Source: Pseudomonadota bacterium (GTDB lineage: Bacteria > Pseudomonadota > Gammaproteobacteria > Steroidobacterales > Steroidobacteraceae). From it: 64,000 bases of DNA. Under the pieces are notes generated by a model, which worked only from the letters and a program-made list of their open reading frames with translations, was not told the DNA's origin and did no database searches. Below, one piece after another: positions 53,134-61,105 of the stretch. Numbering within the stretch: position 1 is the stretch's first letter; every line of letters starts with the position of its first letter. The DNA is taken from the NCBI GenBank assembly GCA_026398735.1, contig JAPLSH010000008.1:1-64000 (forward strand), read 5' to 3'. A program made the position numbers and the translations under genes.

Positions 53134-54012
53134 ATGACAGTGCCGGCACGCACCCTGCCGCACGTATCAGCGCGACTCAAGAAGCTATTGCAACGCGGCT
53201 TTGCCGTGCTGCAGGCCTGCAACACACAACTGACTGCACGCGCCGCGCTTGAGCTGTATCTGCATCCCTTGCATCGCGAGGTTGATGCCGTTGACCGCGA
53301 TTGCTTGGCCCGCGCCTGCGTGCAGTGGATGCCCTTGGGCAATGGCCAGTCGCGCGTGCTGACTTGGGGCACTGGCCCTCGCACTGTGGTGCTGCTGCAT
53401 GGCTGGGGCTCGCATGCACCGCGCTGGTCCAACATGGTTGAGCAATTGTTGGCACAAGGCTGGCGTGTGATCGCCTTTGATGCGCCGGGTCACGGCAAAT
53501 CCAGCGGTAGCGGCTCCAGCTTGCCGCAGTTCGAAGCGGCATTGGGCGCAGTGCTGGCCACTCATGCGCCCGTGCATGCGCTCATCGCCCACTCGCTGGG
53601 CGCACTGGCGGCTGCGGCTGTGTTGTCGCGCACACCACCTGTCACGCTGCGCGCTGCGGTGCTGGTGAGCCTGCCGCACGATATCGCCTATCTGATGGAA
53701 AGCTATGAGCAGATGCTGCAGTTGCGCGCTCCGGCGCGTGAGCGTCTGGTGCAGCTGTTCGTGCAGCGCTTTGGCGTACGCCCCGAAGAGGTTACTGCGC
53801 GCAGTCTGCTGCCGGGCATCGCTTGCCCGGTGCTGCTGGTGCACGATCGTGAAGATGATGTGGTGCCGCTGGAACAGGCTCAGCAGTTGGCGCCGCTGCT
53901 GCAACATGGCTCGCTGCACATCACCCAGGGACTGGGCCACAGCGAGTTGTTGCGCGACCCCGCGATGATCGGGGCCGCCGTTGGGTTTATTGGAGCGGCG
54001 CTGCGCGATTGA
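53134..54012 (+). CDS. alpha/beta hydrolase
   Basis: A 292-residue alpha/beta-fold protein. The oxyanion loop LLHGWGSHAPRW, the nucleophile elbow AHSLGALAA, the acid VHDREDDVVP and the catalytic His in GLGHSELL are in order, so it is probably an active esterase or lipase-like enzyme. A long N-terminal helical part (1-60) is unusual. It follows purD by 5 bases and may be cotranscribed. Substrate unknown. Confidence 0.88.
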   Translation: MTVPARTLPHVSARLKKLLQRGFAVLQACNTQLTARAALELYLHPLHREVDAVDRDCLARACVQWMPLGNGQSRVLTWGTGPRTVVLLHGWGSHAPRWSNMVEQLLAQGWRVIAFDAPGHGKSSGSGSSLPQFEAALGAVLATHAPVHALIAHSLGALAAAAVLSRTPPVTLRAAVLVSLPHDIAYLMESYEQMLQLRAPARERLVQLFVQRFGVRPEEVTARSLLPGIACPVLLVHDREDDVVPLEQAQQLAPLLQHGSLHITQGLGHSELLRDPAMIGAAVGFIGAALRD

Positions 54013-54033
54013 CGCAAACGCCGCCGCGCTGCC

Positions 54034-55524
54034 TCAGCGCTTCATGGCCTCGAAGAACTCCGCGTTGGTCTTGGTGTCCTTCATCTTGTCGAGCAGGAAC
54101 TCGATAGCGGCCAACTCATCCATGGGATGCAGCAGCTTGCGCAGGATCCACATCTTGGCCAGCTCGGTCGGGTCGGTGATGAGCTCTTCCTTGCGGGTGC
54201 CCGAGCGGTTGATGTTGAACGCCGGGAAGGTGCGCTTTTCGGCGATGCGACGATCCAAGTGGATTTCGCTGTTGCCGGTGCCCTTGAACTCTTCGTAGAT
54301 CACATCGTCCATCTTCGAGCCGGTGTCGATGAGCGCTGTGGCAAGAATGGTGAGCGAGCCACCCTCCTCGATATTGCGCGCCGCACCAAAGAAGCGCTTG
54401 GGGCGCTGCAATGCGTTGGCATCCACACCACCGGTGAGCACCTTGCCGGAGCTGGGCACCACGGTGTTGTAAGCGCGAGCCAGTCGCGTGATGGAATCGA
54501 GCAGGATGACCACATCCTTCTTGTGCTCGACCAGACGCTTGGCCTTTTCGATGACCATCTCGGCCACTTGCACGTGACGCGCGGCGGGTTCATCGAAGGT
54601 GGAAGACACCACCTCGCCCTTGACCGTGCGCTGCATCTCGGTGACCTCTTCCGGGCGCTCGTCGATGAGCAGCACGATGAGGTAGACCTCTGGGTGATTT
54701 GCCGTGATGGCTGTGGCGATGTTCTGCAGCAGCATCGTCTTGCCGGCCTTAGGCGGCGACACGATAAGACCACGCTGGCCCTTGCCGATGGGCGAGACCA
54801 GATCGATGGTGCGCGCCGTCAGGTCTTCGGTGCTGCCATTGCCGCGCTGCAGCTTGAGCCGCGACGTGGGATGAAACGGCGTGAGGTTCTCGAACAGCAC
54901 CTTGTTGCGTGAGCTTTCGGGTGAGTCAAAGTTGATCTCGCCGACTTTCATCAGCGCGAAATAGCGTTCGCCATCCTTGGGCGGACGGATCAGACCCGAC
55001 AGCGAATCGCCGGTGCGCAGGTTAAAGCGACGCACCTGCTGCGGGCTGATGTAGATGTCATCGGGGCCGGCCAGATACGACGCATCGGCCGAACGCAGGA
55101 AGCCGAAGCCGTCCTGCAAAATTTCGAGCACGCCTTCGCCGTAGATGTTCTCGCCGTTGCGCGCATGCGCCTTGAGGATCGAGAAGATGATGTCTTGCTT
55201 GCGCGAGCGAGCCAGGCTCTCGAGGCCCATCGAGTCGGCAACCTTGACCAACTCGTGGATGGGCTTGGCCTTGAGCTCGTTGAGGTTCATCGACAGACGC
55301 GATTGCGCCAAATCGGCCCGGCTGATGATCTCGCCGTCGTCGGCCGGATCAAACGGCTCGGGGGCATAGACCTCTTCGGGACGGCCGCCCAGATTGCCGT
55401 TTACGTTGCGGTCACCGCCACCGCCACCTGAGCGATTGCCATCACGATGACGGCCACCGCCGCCACCACCACCGCCGCCTTTGCCAGAGCGATTGCGCCC
55501 TTGATTACCCAGGTAGCCCCTCAC
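54034..55524 (-). CDS. rho: transcription termination factor Rho with Gly-rich N-terminal extension
   Basis: A 496-residue Rho against about 419 in E. coli. The normal protein begins at [15 protein letters not shown] (about residue 78); before it lies a Gly/Arg/Asn-rich extension with a run of nine glycines. Core motifs are the primary RNA-binding GFGFLRS, Walker [13 protein letters not shown], Walker [17 protein letters not shown] and the Q/R loops. GTG start overlaps trxA's stop. In-frame ATG at the conventional start is an alternative, but the extension is clearly in frame from GTG 55524 with trxA coupling. Confidence 0.95.
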   Translation of the reverse strand: MRGYLGNQGRNRSGKGGGGGGGGGRHRDGNRSGGGGGDRNVNGNLGGRPEEVYAPEPFDPADDGEIISRADLAQSRLSMNLNELKAKPIHELVKVADSMGLESLARSRKQDIIFSILKAHARNGENIYGEGVLEILQDGFGFLRSADASYLAGPDDIYISPQQVRRFNLRTGDSLSGLIRPPKDGERYFALMKVGEINFDSPESSRNKVLFENLTPFHPTSRLKLQRGNGSTEDLTARTIDLVSPIGKGQRGLIVSPPKAGKTMLLQNIATAITANHPEVYLIVLLIDERPEEVTEMQRTVKGEVVSSTFDEPAARHVQVAEMVIEKAKRLVEHKKDVVILLDSITRLARAYNTVVPSSGKVLTGGVDANALQRPKRFFGAARNIEEGGSLTILATALIDTGSKMDDVIYEEFKGTGNSEIHLDRRIAEKRTFPAFNINRSGTRKEELITDPTELAKMWILRKLLHPMDELAAIEFLLDKMKDTKTNAEFFEAMKR

Positions 55525-55850
55525 AGATTGCTATCCAGGAAGGCGGTGAGCTGCGATTTGGACAGCGACCCGACCTTCTGGCCCTGGACCGTGCCGTCTT
55601 TGAACAGCATCAGCGTGGGAATGCTGCGAATGGCGTACTTCATCATGGTCTGGGGATTCTCGTCGACGTTGAGTTTGGCGATGCGGACACGGCCCTGATA
55701 GGGGGCGGCGAGCTCATCGAGTAGCGGCGCGATGGCCTTGCAGGGACCACACCACTCTGCCCAAAAGTCGAGCAACACCGGCTCCGGGGACTTGAGGACG
55801 TCGCTTTCGAAGGTAGCGTCCGTGGTGTGGACGATTAGCGGGCTGCTCAC
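55521..55850 (-). CDS. trxA: thioredoxin
   Basis: A 109-residue thioredoxin with active site [13 protein letters not shown], cis-Pro in SIPTLMLF and normal length. GTG 55850 follows GGAGG and begins the family's N-terminus ([13 protein letters not shown]); the frame is open to 55964 without thioredoxin-like sequence. Cotranscribed with rho and divergent from rhlB, the grouping also seen around E. coli rhlB-trxA-rho. Confidence 0.96.
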   Translation of the reverse strand: MSSPLIVHTTDATFESDVLKSPEPVLLDFWAEWCGPCKAIAPLLDELAAPYQGRVRIAKLNVDENPQTMMKYAIRSIPTLMLFKDGTVQGQKVGSLSKSQLTAFLDSNL

Positions 55851-56109
55851 GATGAGGCCTCCATAGGGACCGGTATGTGGGAACGCTGCTCTAACGAGCG
55901 GATGGACAAATATCGATATGGGATTGGGCTTGGTGGTCTGGACTGCGGGCAAATACCGCGCCACGGACCGAGTTCAAGCAGTTACACTAGTGGTTCGGGT
56001 GGGTAAGAAGGCTGGCTGGAAAGCCGCCAACTCTTGAAGGCTTTTTTAGCCTGTCCTGCCCCGATTTGCAAGCATCCGGCCAGACCGGTCACAACCGGCG
56101 CGAAGTCTT
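55851..56109. other. trxA-rhlB divergent intergenic region
   Basis: 259 bases with no gene. Towards rhlB the segment 56011-56055 contains the GGCT/AGCC-type short stems and a T6 run (AAGGCTTTTTTAGCC), which could form a weak leader attenuator. I see no clear -35/-10 pair or riboswitch. Confidence 0.35.
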
Positions 56110-57600
56110 ATGATCATTAAGCTGTTCAAGAAACTCTTTGGCGGCAGCCCGCAACAGCAGGCTACACCGCAAACCTCACCCCCGGCAGACGCCTCACAAG
56201 GCCACTCCGCCCCGCGTCCGCCGCGCAAACCGCGCTCCAGATCGCCCAAGCCCGCCGCCAACACACCGGCCGCCGCTGCCAAGCCCGTCGATACCGGCCC
56301 GCCCAAGCGCTCTCTGGCTGTCGCCGACGATGCGCCCACCTATGCCAGCTTCAACCTGCACCCCAATCTGGCGCGCGGCATCGCCGATGCGGGTTTTGAA
56401 CATTGCACCGCCATTCAGGCCCAAACACTGCCCATCGCCCTGACCGGCAAAGATGTGGCGGGCCAAGCGCAAACCGGCACCGGCAAGACCGCTGCGTTTC
56501 TGGTGTCGATGTTCCAAACACTGCTCACCAAGCCGGCGCGTGAAGACCGTCCCGCAGGCTCGCTGCGCGCCATCATCATTGCGCCCACGCGCGAGCTGGC
56601 TGTGCAGATCCACAACGACGCCTTAGTACTGGGCAAGCACACCGGCTTGAAGCTGGCCTGCGTGTTCGGTGGTGTCGATTACGAAAAGCAGCGTCGCCAG
56701 TTCGATGACGGCGCTGATGTGCTCATCGGCACGCCGGGTCGCATCATCGATTACTACCGTCAGGGTGTGTACGAACTCACAGCCATTCAGGTGGTCGTGC
56801 TCGACGAAGCCGATCGCATGTTCGATCTGGGCTTCATCGACGACATCCGCAAGCTGCTGCGCCGCATGCCGGTGCCGGCAGAGCGTCAGTCCATGCTGTT
56901 CTCAGCCACGCTGTCGCAGCGCGTGCTCGAACTGGCCTACGAAGACATGAACAGCCCGGAGACGGTGCGCATCGAGCCCGATCGCATCACCGCAGACAAA
57001 GTGCGTCAGCTGATCTACTTCCCGGCCATGGAAGAGAAGCTGCCGCTGCTGATCGGTCTGCTGCGCAGCGCCGAAGCGCATCGCACCATGGTGTTCGTCA
57101 ACACACGCCGCGCGGCAGATCGCCTTGAAGACGTACTGCGCGCCAACAACATCAACGCGCAGGCCATCTCGGGCGACGTGCCGCAGAACAAGCGTCTGCG
57201 TTACCTCAAAGAGTTTCACAGCGGCGAACTGGCCGTGCTGATCGCCACCGATGTCGCCTCACGCGGCCTGCACATCCCCGATGTCAGCCACGTCTACAAC
57301 TTCGATCTGCCGCAGGACTGCGCAGACTATGTGCATCGCATCGGCCGCACGGCACGCGCGGGCACCGAAGGCGACGCGATCAGCTTCGGCTGCGAAGACT
57401 ACGCACACTGTCTGCCCGAGATCGAAACCTACATCGGCCACAAGGTTCCGCGCGGCACCATCAGCGCAGAGATTGTTGCCACCGATGTGGTGTTCCCCAA
57501 GCGCCGTCCTCGCGAAGACGAGCCGCCGCGTCGCAGTGGCGGCGGCGGTGGTGGCCCGCGTCGCGGTCCGCCCCGCAGCGGTGGTGGCGGCCGCCGCTGA
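56110..57600 (+). CDS. rhlB: ATP-dependent RNA helicase RhlB
   Basis: A 496-residue DEAD-box helicase with long low-complexity ends: a Pro/Ala/Lys-rich N-terminus (about 15-70) and a Gly/Arg/Pro-rich C-terminus (RRSGGGGGGPRRGPPRSGGGG). Core motifs in order: Q motif, AQTGTGKT, PTRELAVQI, GTPGR, VVLDEADRM, SATL, ATDVASRGLHI and HRIGRTARAG. RhlB unwinds RNA for the degradosome; its RNase E contact region cannot be judged here. ATG 56110 begins MIIKLFKKLF. Confidence 0.95.
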   Translation: MIIKLFKKLFGGSPQQQATPQTSPPADASQGHSAPRPPRKPRSRSPKPAANTPAAAAKPVDTGPPKRSLAVADDAPTYASFNLHPNLARGIADAGFEHCTAIQAQTLPIALTGKDVAGQAQTGTGKTAAFLVSMFQTLLTKPAREDRPAGSLRAIIIAPTRELAVQIHNDALVLGKHTGLKLACVFGGVDYEKQRRQFDDGADVLIGTPGRIIDYYRQGVYELTAIQVVVLDEADRMFDLGFIDDIRKLLRRMPVPAERQSMLFSATLSQRVLELAYEDMNSPETVRIEPDRITADKVRQLIYFPAMEEKLPLLIGLLRSAEAHRTMVFVNTRRAADRLEDVLRANNINAQAISGDVPQNKRLRYLKEFHSGELAVLIATDVASRGLHIPDVSHVYNFDLPQDCADYVHRIGRTARAGTEGDAISFGCEDYAHCLPEIETYIGHKVPRGTISAEIVATDVVFPKRRPREDEPPRRSGGGGGGPRRGPPRSGGGGRR

Positions 57601-57619
57601 CCTTGCCTTGGCCCGGCTG

Positions 57620-58282
57620 TTACAGCTGGGCCACTGCCGATACCCACTCATAGTCCAGCGGCGCAGCCTTTGGCGGCTGCGTGGTGTCGGGATGGGTGAT
57701 CGCAATCAACTGCGACACACCTGCCGCACGTCCTGCCGCCAGCACTCGCAGGTTGTCATCCAGAAACGCCGTGCGCGACAGGTCGATGGGCTCGACCGCC
57801 AGAAAGCCCGACCAGAACGTCGGGTCTTCTTTGGGTGCACCAAACGGATGTGAGCTGTAGATCGCATCCAGATGCGGCGTCAGATCGATCTGCGTCATCT
57901 TGATGCGCAGTGTCTCGGGGTGTGAGTTGGTGGCCAGCACCAAGCGTCGCCCCGCCGCACGCTGACGCTGCAGAAACTCACAGGCACCGGGCAACCAGGC
58001 GACGCGATCGGCGTGCTGCTGTTTGAGCGCCGACAGATCCAGCTCGAGCACCCGCGACCAATGGTCCAGGCAATACCACGGCAAGGTGCCTTCGACCTCG
58101 GCCAGCTTGGGCATGAACTGCGCCAAGGCCTGCTCGCGCGTCAGGCCGCGCGCAGCGCCCCAGGCGTCGGGCACTACTGTCAGCCAGAAGCGAGAATCAA
58201 AGGCCAGATCGAACAAGGTGCCGTCCAGATCGAGCAACAAGGTGTCGATGTGATCGGCAATGCGGACGGTGTGTGTTTGCAT
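57620..58282 (-). CDS. yrfG: HAD-family GMP/IMP nucleotidase
   Basis: A 220-residue HAD hydrolase. Motif I is LLLDLDGTLFDLAFD, then LVLATNSHPETLRIKM (motif II region), and FLDDNLRVLAAGRAAG (motif IV). The sequence order and WLPGACEFLQRQRAAGRRL agree with YrfG, a purine 5'-nucleotidase. Its ATG lies 22 bases from the divergent PHP gene's ATG, so any promoter must reach into coding sequence. RhlB converges on its end. Confidence 0.88.
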   Translation of the reverse strand: MQTHTVRIADHIDTLLLDLDGTLFDLAFDSRFWLTVVPDAWGAARGLTREQALAQFMPKLAEVEGTLPWYCLDHWSRVLELDLSALKQQHADRVAWLPGACEFLQRQRAAGRRLVLATNSHPETLRIKMTQIDLTPHLDAIYSSHPFGAPKEDPTFWSGFLAVEPIDLSRTAFLDDNLRVLAAGRAAGVSQLIAITHPDTTQPPKAAPLDYEWVSAVAQL

Positions 58283-58304
58283 GGGCGGGTATCATAAACG
58301 CCAG

Positions 58305-59147
58305 ATGTCCGAACTCATCGACCTGCATACCCACAGCTATCACTCAGATGGCGTCCTTGCGCCTGCGGCGCTGGTGGAGCTTGCCGCCAAGCGCAAGGTG
58401 AGCGTGCTGGCACTGACCGACCACGACACCAGCGTCGGGTGCGCAGAGGCCGCCGCAGCCTGCGCCCAGCACGGCATCGGCTTTGTGCCGGGCATCGAGT
58501 TCACTGCCGGCTGGCGCGGGCAGGAAATCCACATCGTCGGCTTAGGCATCAACACCGAACACGCGGCAGTGCAGGCGCGCTGCACAGAGCTGCTGACGCT
58601 GCGACGGGCGCGTATCGCCGCCATAGGCGAACTGCTGTCACGCGAGCGGGCGCTGGGCGGCCAGAACATCGCCACTGACCTGCTGCAACAGCCGGGCGTG
58701 CCCACACGATTGCACCTGGCTCGCGAGCTGCTCAAGCGCGGTCTGGCCCGCGACCAGCAGGATGCGTTTGACCGCTGGCTGGGGCGCAAGCGCCCGGGTC
58801 ATGTGCCGCAACAGTGGCCGGGTATCGAGGGCGCCATCGAGGCCATCGTGGCCGCCGGTGGCATTGCCGTGCTGGCCCATGCGCACCGCTACAAGTTTTC
58901 CAACGGCGTACTGGGCGAGCTGTGCGCGGCTTTCAAGGCCGCCGGGGGCGGCGGCATCGAAGTCAGTCTGCCCGGCACGTCGCCCAACGATACGGCGCGC
59001 CTGCTGCGCCAAGCGCGGCTGCAGGGCCTGGCAGGCTCGGTAGGGTCAGACTTTCACCAGCCGGGCTTTGCATGGCGTCCGGTGGGGCGCTTCGCTAAGC
59101 TACCCGAGGACATCGCGCCAGTACTGGCGCAGCTTAGGCCGCAGTAA
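58305..59147 (+). CDS. PHP-domain phosphoesterase (RNase AM/YciV-type)
   Basis: A 280-residue protein. Metal-binding motifs are DLHTHSYHSDG (motif I), LTDHDTSVG (motif II), PGIEFTAGW, LAHAHRY (motif III) and GSDFHQPG (motif IV). This set matches YciV/RNase AM, a 5'-3' exonuclease active on short oligonucleotides and on 3'-phosphoadenosine phosphate-type substrates. ATG 58305 begins the motif; an earlier frame opening at 58260 overlaps yrfG. Confidence 0.88.
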   Translation: MSELIDLHTHSYHSDGVLAPAALVELAAKRKVSVLALTDHDTSVGCAEAAAACAQHGIGFVPGIEFTAGWRGQEIHIVGLGINTEHAAVQARCTELLTLRRARIAAIGELLSRERALGGQNIATDLLQQPGVPTRLHLARELLKRGLARDQQDAFDRWLGRKRPGHVPQQWPGIEGAIEAIVAAGGIAVLAHAHRYKFSNGVLGELCAAFKAAGGGGIEVSLPGTSPNDTARLLRQARLQGLAGSVGSDFHQPGFAWRPVGRFAKLPEDIAPVLAQLRPQ

Positions 59148-59173
59148 CCCGGCAAAGGTCGATCCACACGCGC

Positions 59174-59401
59174 ATGACGGACGACAGCCTCGATAACATC
59201 GATCGCGAGTTGTTTCGCAACATAGAGAAACTGCGTGCGCTGCGCATAGAGCACCGCGATCTCGATCAAATCATCGAACGCCTAGCTCTCGATATGCACA
59301 GCGATGAAGTGCAGATGCGCCGCCTCAAAAAACGCAAGCTGATGCTCAAAGACCAGATCCATCGCCTGCTCAGCGAATCCATACCGGACCTCAATGCCTG
59401 A
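59174..59401 (+). CDS. YdcH/DUF465-family small coiled-coil protein
   Basis: A 75-residue, highly charged helical protein: IEKLRALRIEHRDLDQIIERLALDMHSDEVQMRRLKKRKLMLKDQIHRLL is the DUF465 signature, with heptads indicating a coiled coil. Function is not established. Overlaps the MscS gene by 8 bases. Confidence 0.88.
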   Translation: MTDDSLDNIDRELFRNIEKLRALRIEHRDLDQIIERLALDMHSDEVQMRRLKKRKLMLKDQIHRLLSESIPDLNA

Positions 59402-60698
59402 AACCAATCTCTTTGCTGATTTCGCACCGCTGCCAGTGGGCATCGCGTTGATGCAGGTGCTGCTGGCGCTGTGCGCAGCAGTTGCCGGCATCTTGGCGGG
59501 CCATCTGGCCTCGCGTGGCGCACGGGCAGCGTTGCAGTCCGGCCGTACAGGCTGGCGGTTGTGGCTGCCAGAGCTGCTGGCAGTGGGCGTCGGCCCATTC
59601 ATCACTGCGGTCGTGCTGGTGGGCTGCCGCGCGCTGCCTGCCGTAGCGGCATGGCCGCTGACAGTGCTTGATGACTCGCTGTACCTGACACTGTTGTGGC
59701 TGTTGTGCCGCATCGGTTTGTGGCTACTGGCACTGGCTGCAGGGCGCGGCAGTTGGCTCGGACGGCATGAGTTGGTCTTCACCTGGTTAGCTTGGGTAGT
59801 CGGCTTGGCCTCGTTCATCGGTCTGCTCGAGGTGCTCGAAAGCACACTCGATACCATCGATCTGATTCCGGGCAAGGGCGTGTTCAGTCTGTGGTCGCTG
59901 CTCAAAGGCCTGGCAGTGGTGGCGCTGTTTCTGGCTATCACCAGCATCGTGTCGCGTGCCATCGAGCGGCGCGTCATGCGCATCGAAGCACTGGCGCCCT
60001 CCACGCGTATCGGCATCGCCAAGTTCAGTTACTTCTTCCTGACGTCGCTGGGCCTGCTGATCGGCATCAATGCCGCAGGTGTCGATCTGACTGCGCTCAC
60101 CGTGCTGACTGGCGCCATCGGCATCGGTTTGGGCTTCGGCTTGCAGTCCATCGCCAGCAATTTTGTCAGCGGCTTTGTGCTGCTGCTCGATAAGTCCATC
60201 AAGCCTGGCGATGTGATCAGCTTCACCGGCATGACTGGCACCAGCACCGAGAACTTCGGCTGGGTGCAAGAACTGCGCGGCCGTTATGTGGTGGTGCGTG
60301 ACCGCGATGGCGTAGAGACGCTGGTGCCCAACCAGAACCTCATCACCAACCCGGTCATCAACTGGAGCTATAGCGACCGCAAGGTGCGTCTTAAGCTGCC
60401 AGTACGCATCAGCTATGCCGACGATCCAGAGCAGGCGCTGACGTTGCTGGTGGAAGCCGCTTACTGCAGCCCGCGTGTGCTGCGCGATCCGGCGCCCGTG
60501 TCGCGACTGATGCACTTTAGCGACCACGGTATCGATCTGGAGCTGCGCTTCTGGATCACCGACCCGGCAGACGGCGTCAACAACGTGCGCTCTGATGTGA
60601 ACCGCTCGATCTGGAAACATTTCAAACAAGCCGGCATCACCATACCGGTGGCGCAATACGATGTACGGGTCGTACAGACGCGCGGTGGCGGCGCGTGA
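59394..60698 (+). CDS. MscS-family mechanosensitive channel
   Basis: A 434-residue membrane protein with about six predicted helices; the pore-lining helix and beta domain are marked by LTGAIGIGLGFGLQSIASNFVSGFVLLLDKSIKPGDVI and NFGWVQELRGRYVVVRDRDGVETLVPNQNLI. The remainder (LPVRISYADDPEQALTLLVEAA) is the MscS cytoplasmic domain. It would release solutes on hypo-osmotic shock. Overlaps arfB by four bases. Confidence 0.93.
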   Translation: MPETNLFADFAPLPVGIALMQVLLALCAAVAGILAGHLASRGARAALQSGRTGWRLWLPELLAVGVGPFITAVVLVGCRALPAVAAWPLTVLDDSLYLTLLWLLCRIGLWLLALAAGRGSWLGRHELVFTWLAWVVGLASFIGLLEVLESTLDTIDLIPGKGVFSLWSLLKGLAVVALFLAITSIVSRAIERRVMRIEALAPSTRIGIAKFSYFFLTSLGLLIGINAAGVDLTALTVLTGAIGIGLGFGLQSIASNFVSGFVLLLDKSIKPGDVISFTGMTGTSTENFGWVQELRGRYVVVRDRDGVETLVPNQNLITNPVINWSYSDRKVRLKLPVRISYADDPEQALTLLVEAAYCSPRVLRDPAPVSRLMHFSDHGIDLELRFWITDPADGVNNVRSDVNRSIWKHFKQAGITIPVAQYDVRVVQTRGGGA

Positions 60699-61105
60699 AG
60701 CCGCTGGTCCTGCCCGACGCGGATATCAGCATCAGCTTTGTGCGCGCCACAGGTCCCGGCGGTCAGAACGTCAACAAGCTCTCTACTGCTGCGCAACTGC
60801 GGTTTGATGTTGCCGGCACCACCGTACTGGACGAGGCGTCCAAGGCGCGTCTGCGCGTGTTGGCAGGGCGCCGCGTCACCGACGAAGATGAACTGCTGAT
60901 CATTGCGCGCAACCATCGCACCCAGGAAGGCAATCGCCGCGAAGCCTTGGCGCGTTTGCAGGCACTGGTTGAAGCGGCGCGCATTGCGCCAGTGCCACGC
61001 CGCGCCACGCGCCCTACCCGCGCGTCAAAACAGCGGCGCTTACAAACCAAAGCCCACGATCAACGCGTCAAGCAGATGCGCGGCAAAGTGCGCGATCGCG
61101 ACTAA
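60695..61105 (+). CDS. arfB: alternative ribosome-rescue factor ArfB
   Basis: A 136-residue protein starting at GTG. ATGPGGQNVNKLSTA carries the GGQ catalytic motif of release factors, and the basic C-terminal tail (RATRPTRASKQRRLQTKAHDQRVKQMRGK) is what threads into the empty mRNA channel. ArfB releases peptides from stalled ribosomes. Its end overlaps the plsB end tail to tail by four bases. Confidence 0.94.
   Translation: MKPLVLPDADISISFVRATGPGGQNVNKLSTAAQLRFDVAGTTVLDEASKARLRVLAGRRVTDEDELLIIARNHRTQEGNRREALARLQALVEAARIAPVPRRATRPTRASKQRRLQTKAHDQRVKQMRGKVRDRD

Noticed and set aside
56011-56055. Cold-shock thermosensor or riboswitch before rhlB
   Set aside because: Only short GGCT/AGCC stems and a T run; no conserved aptamer or long cold-shock leader could be recognised.
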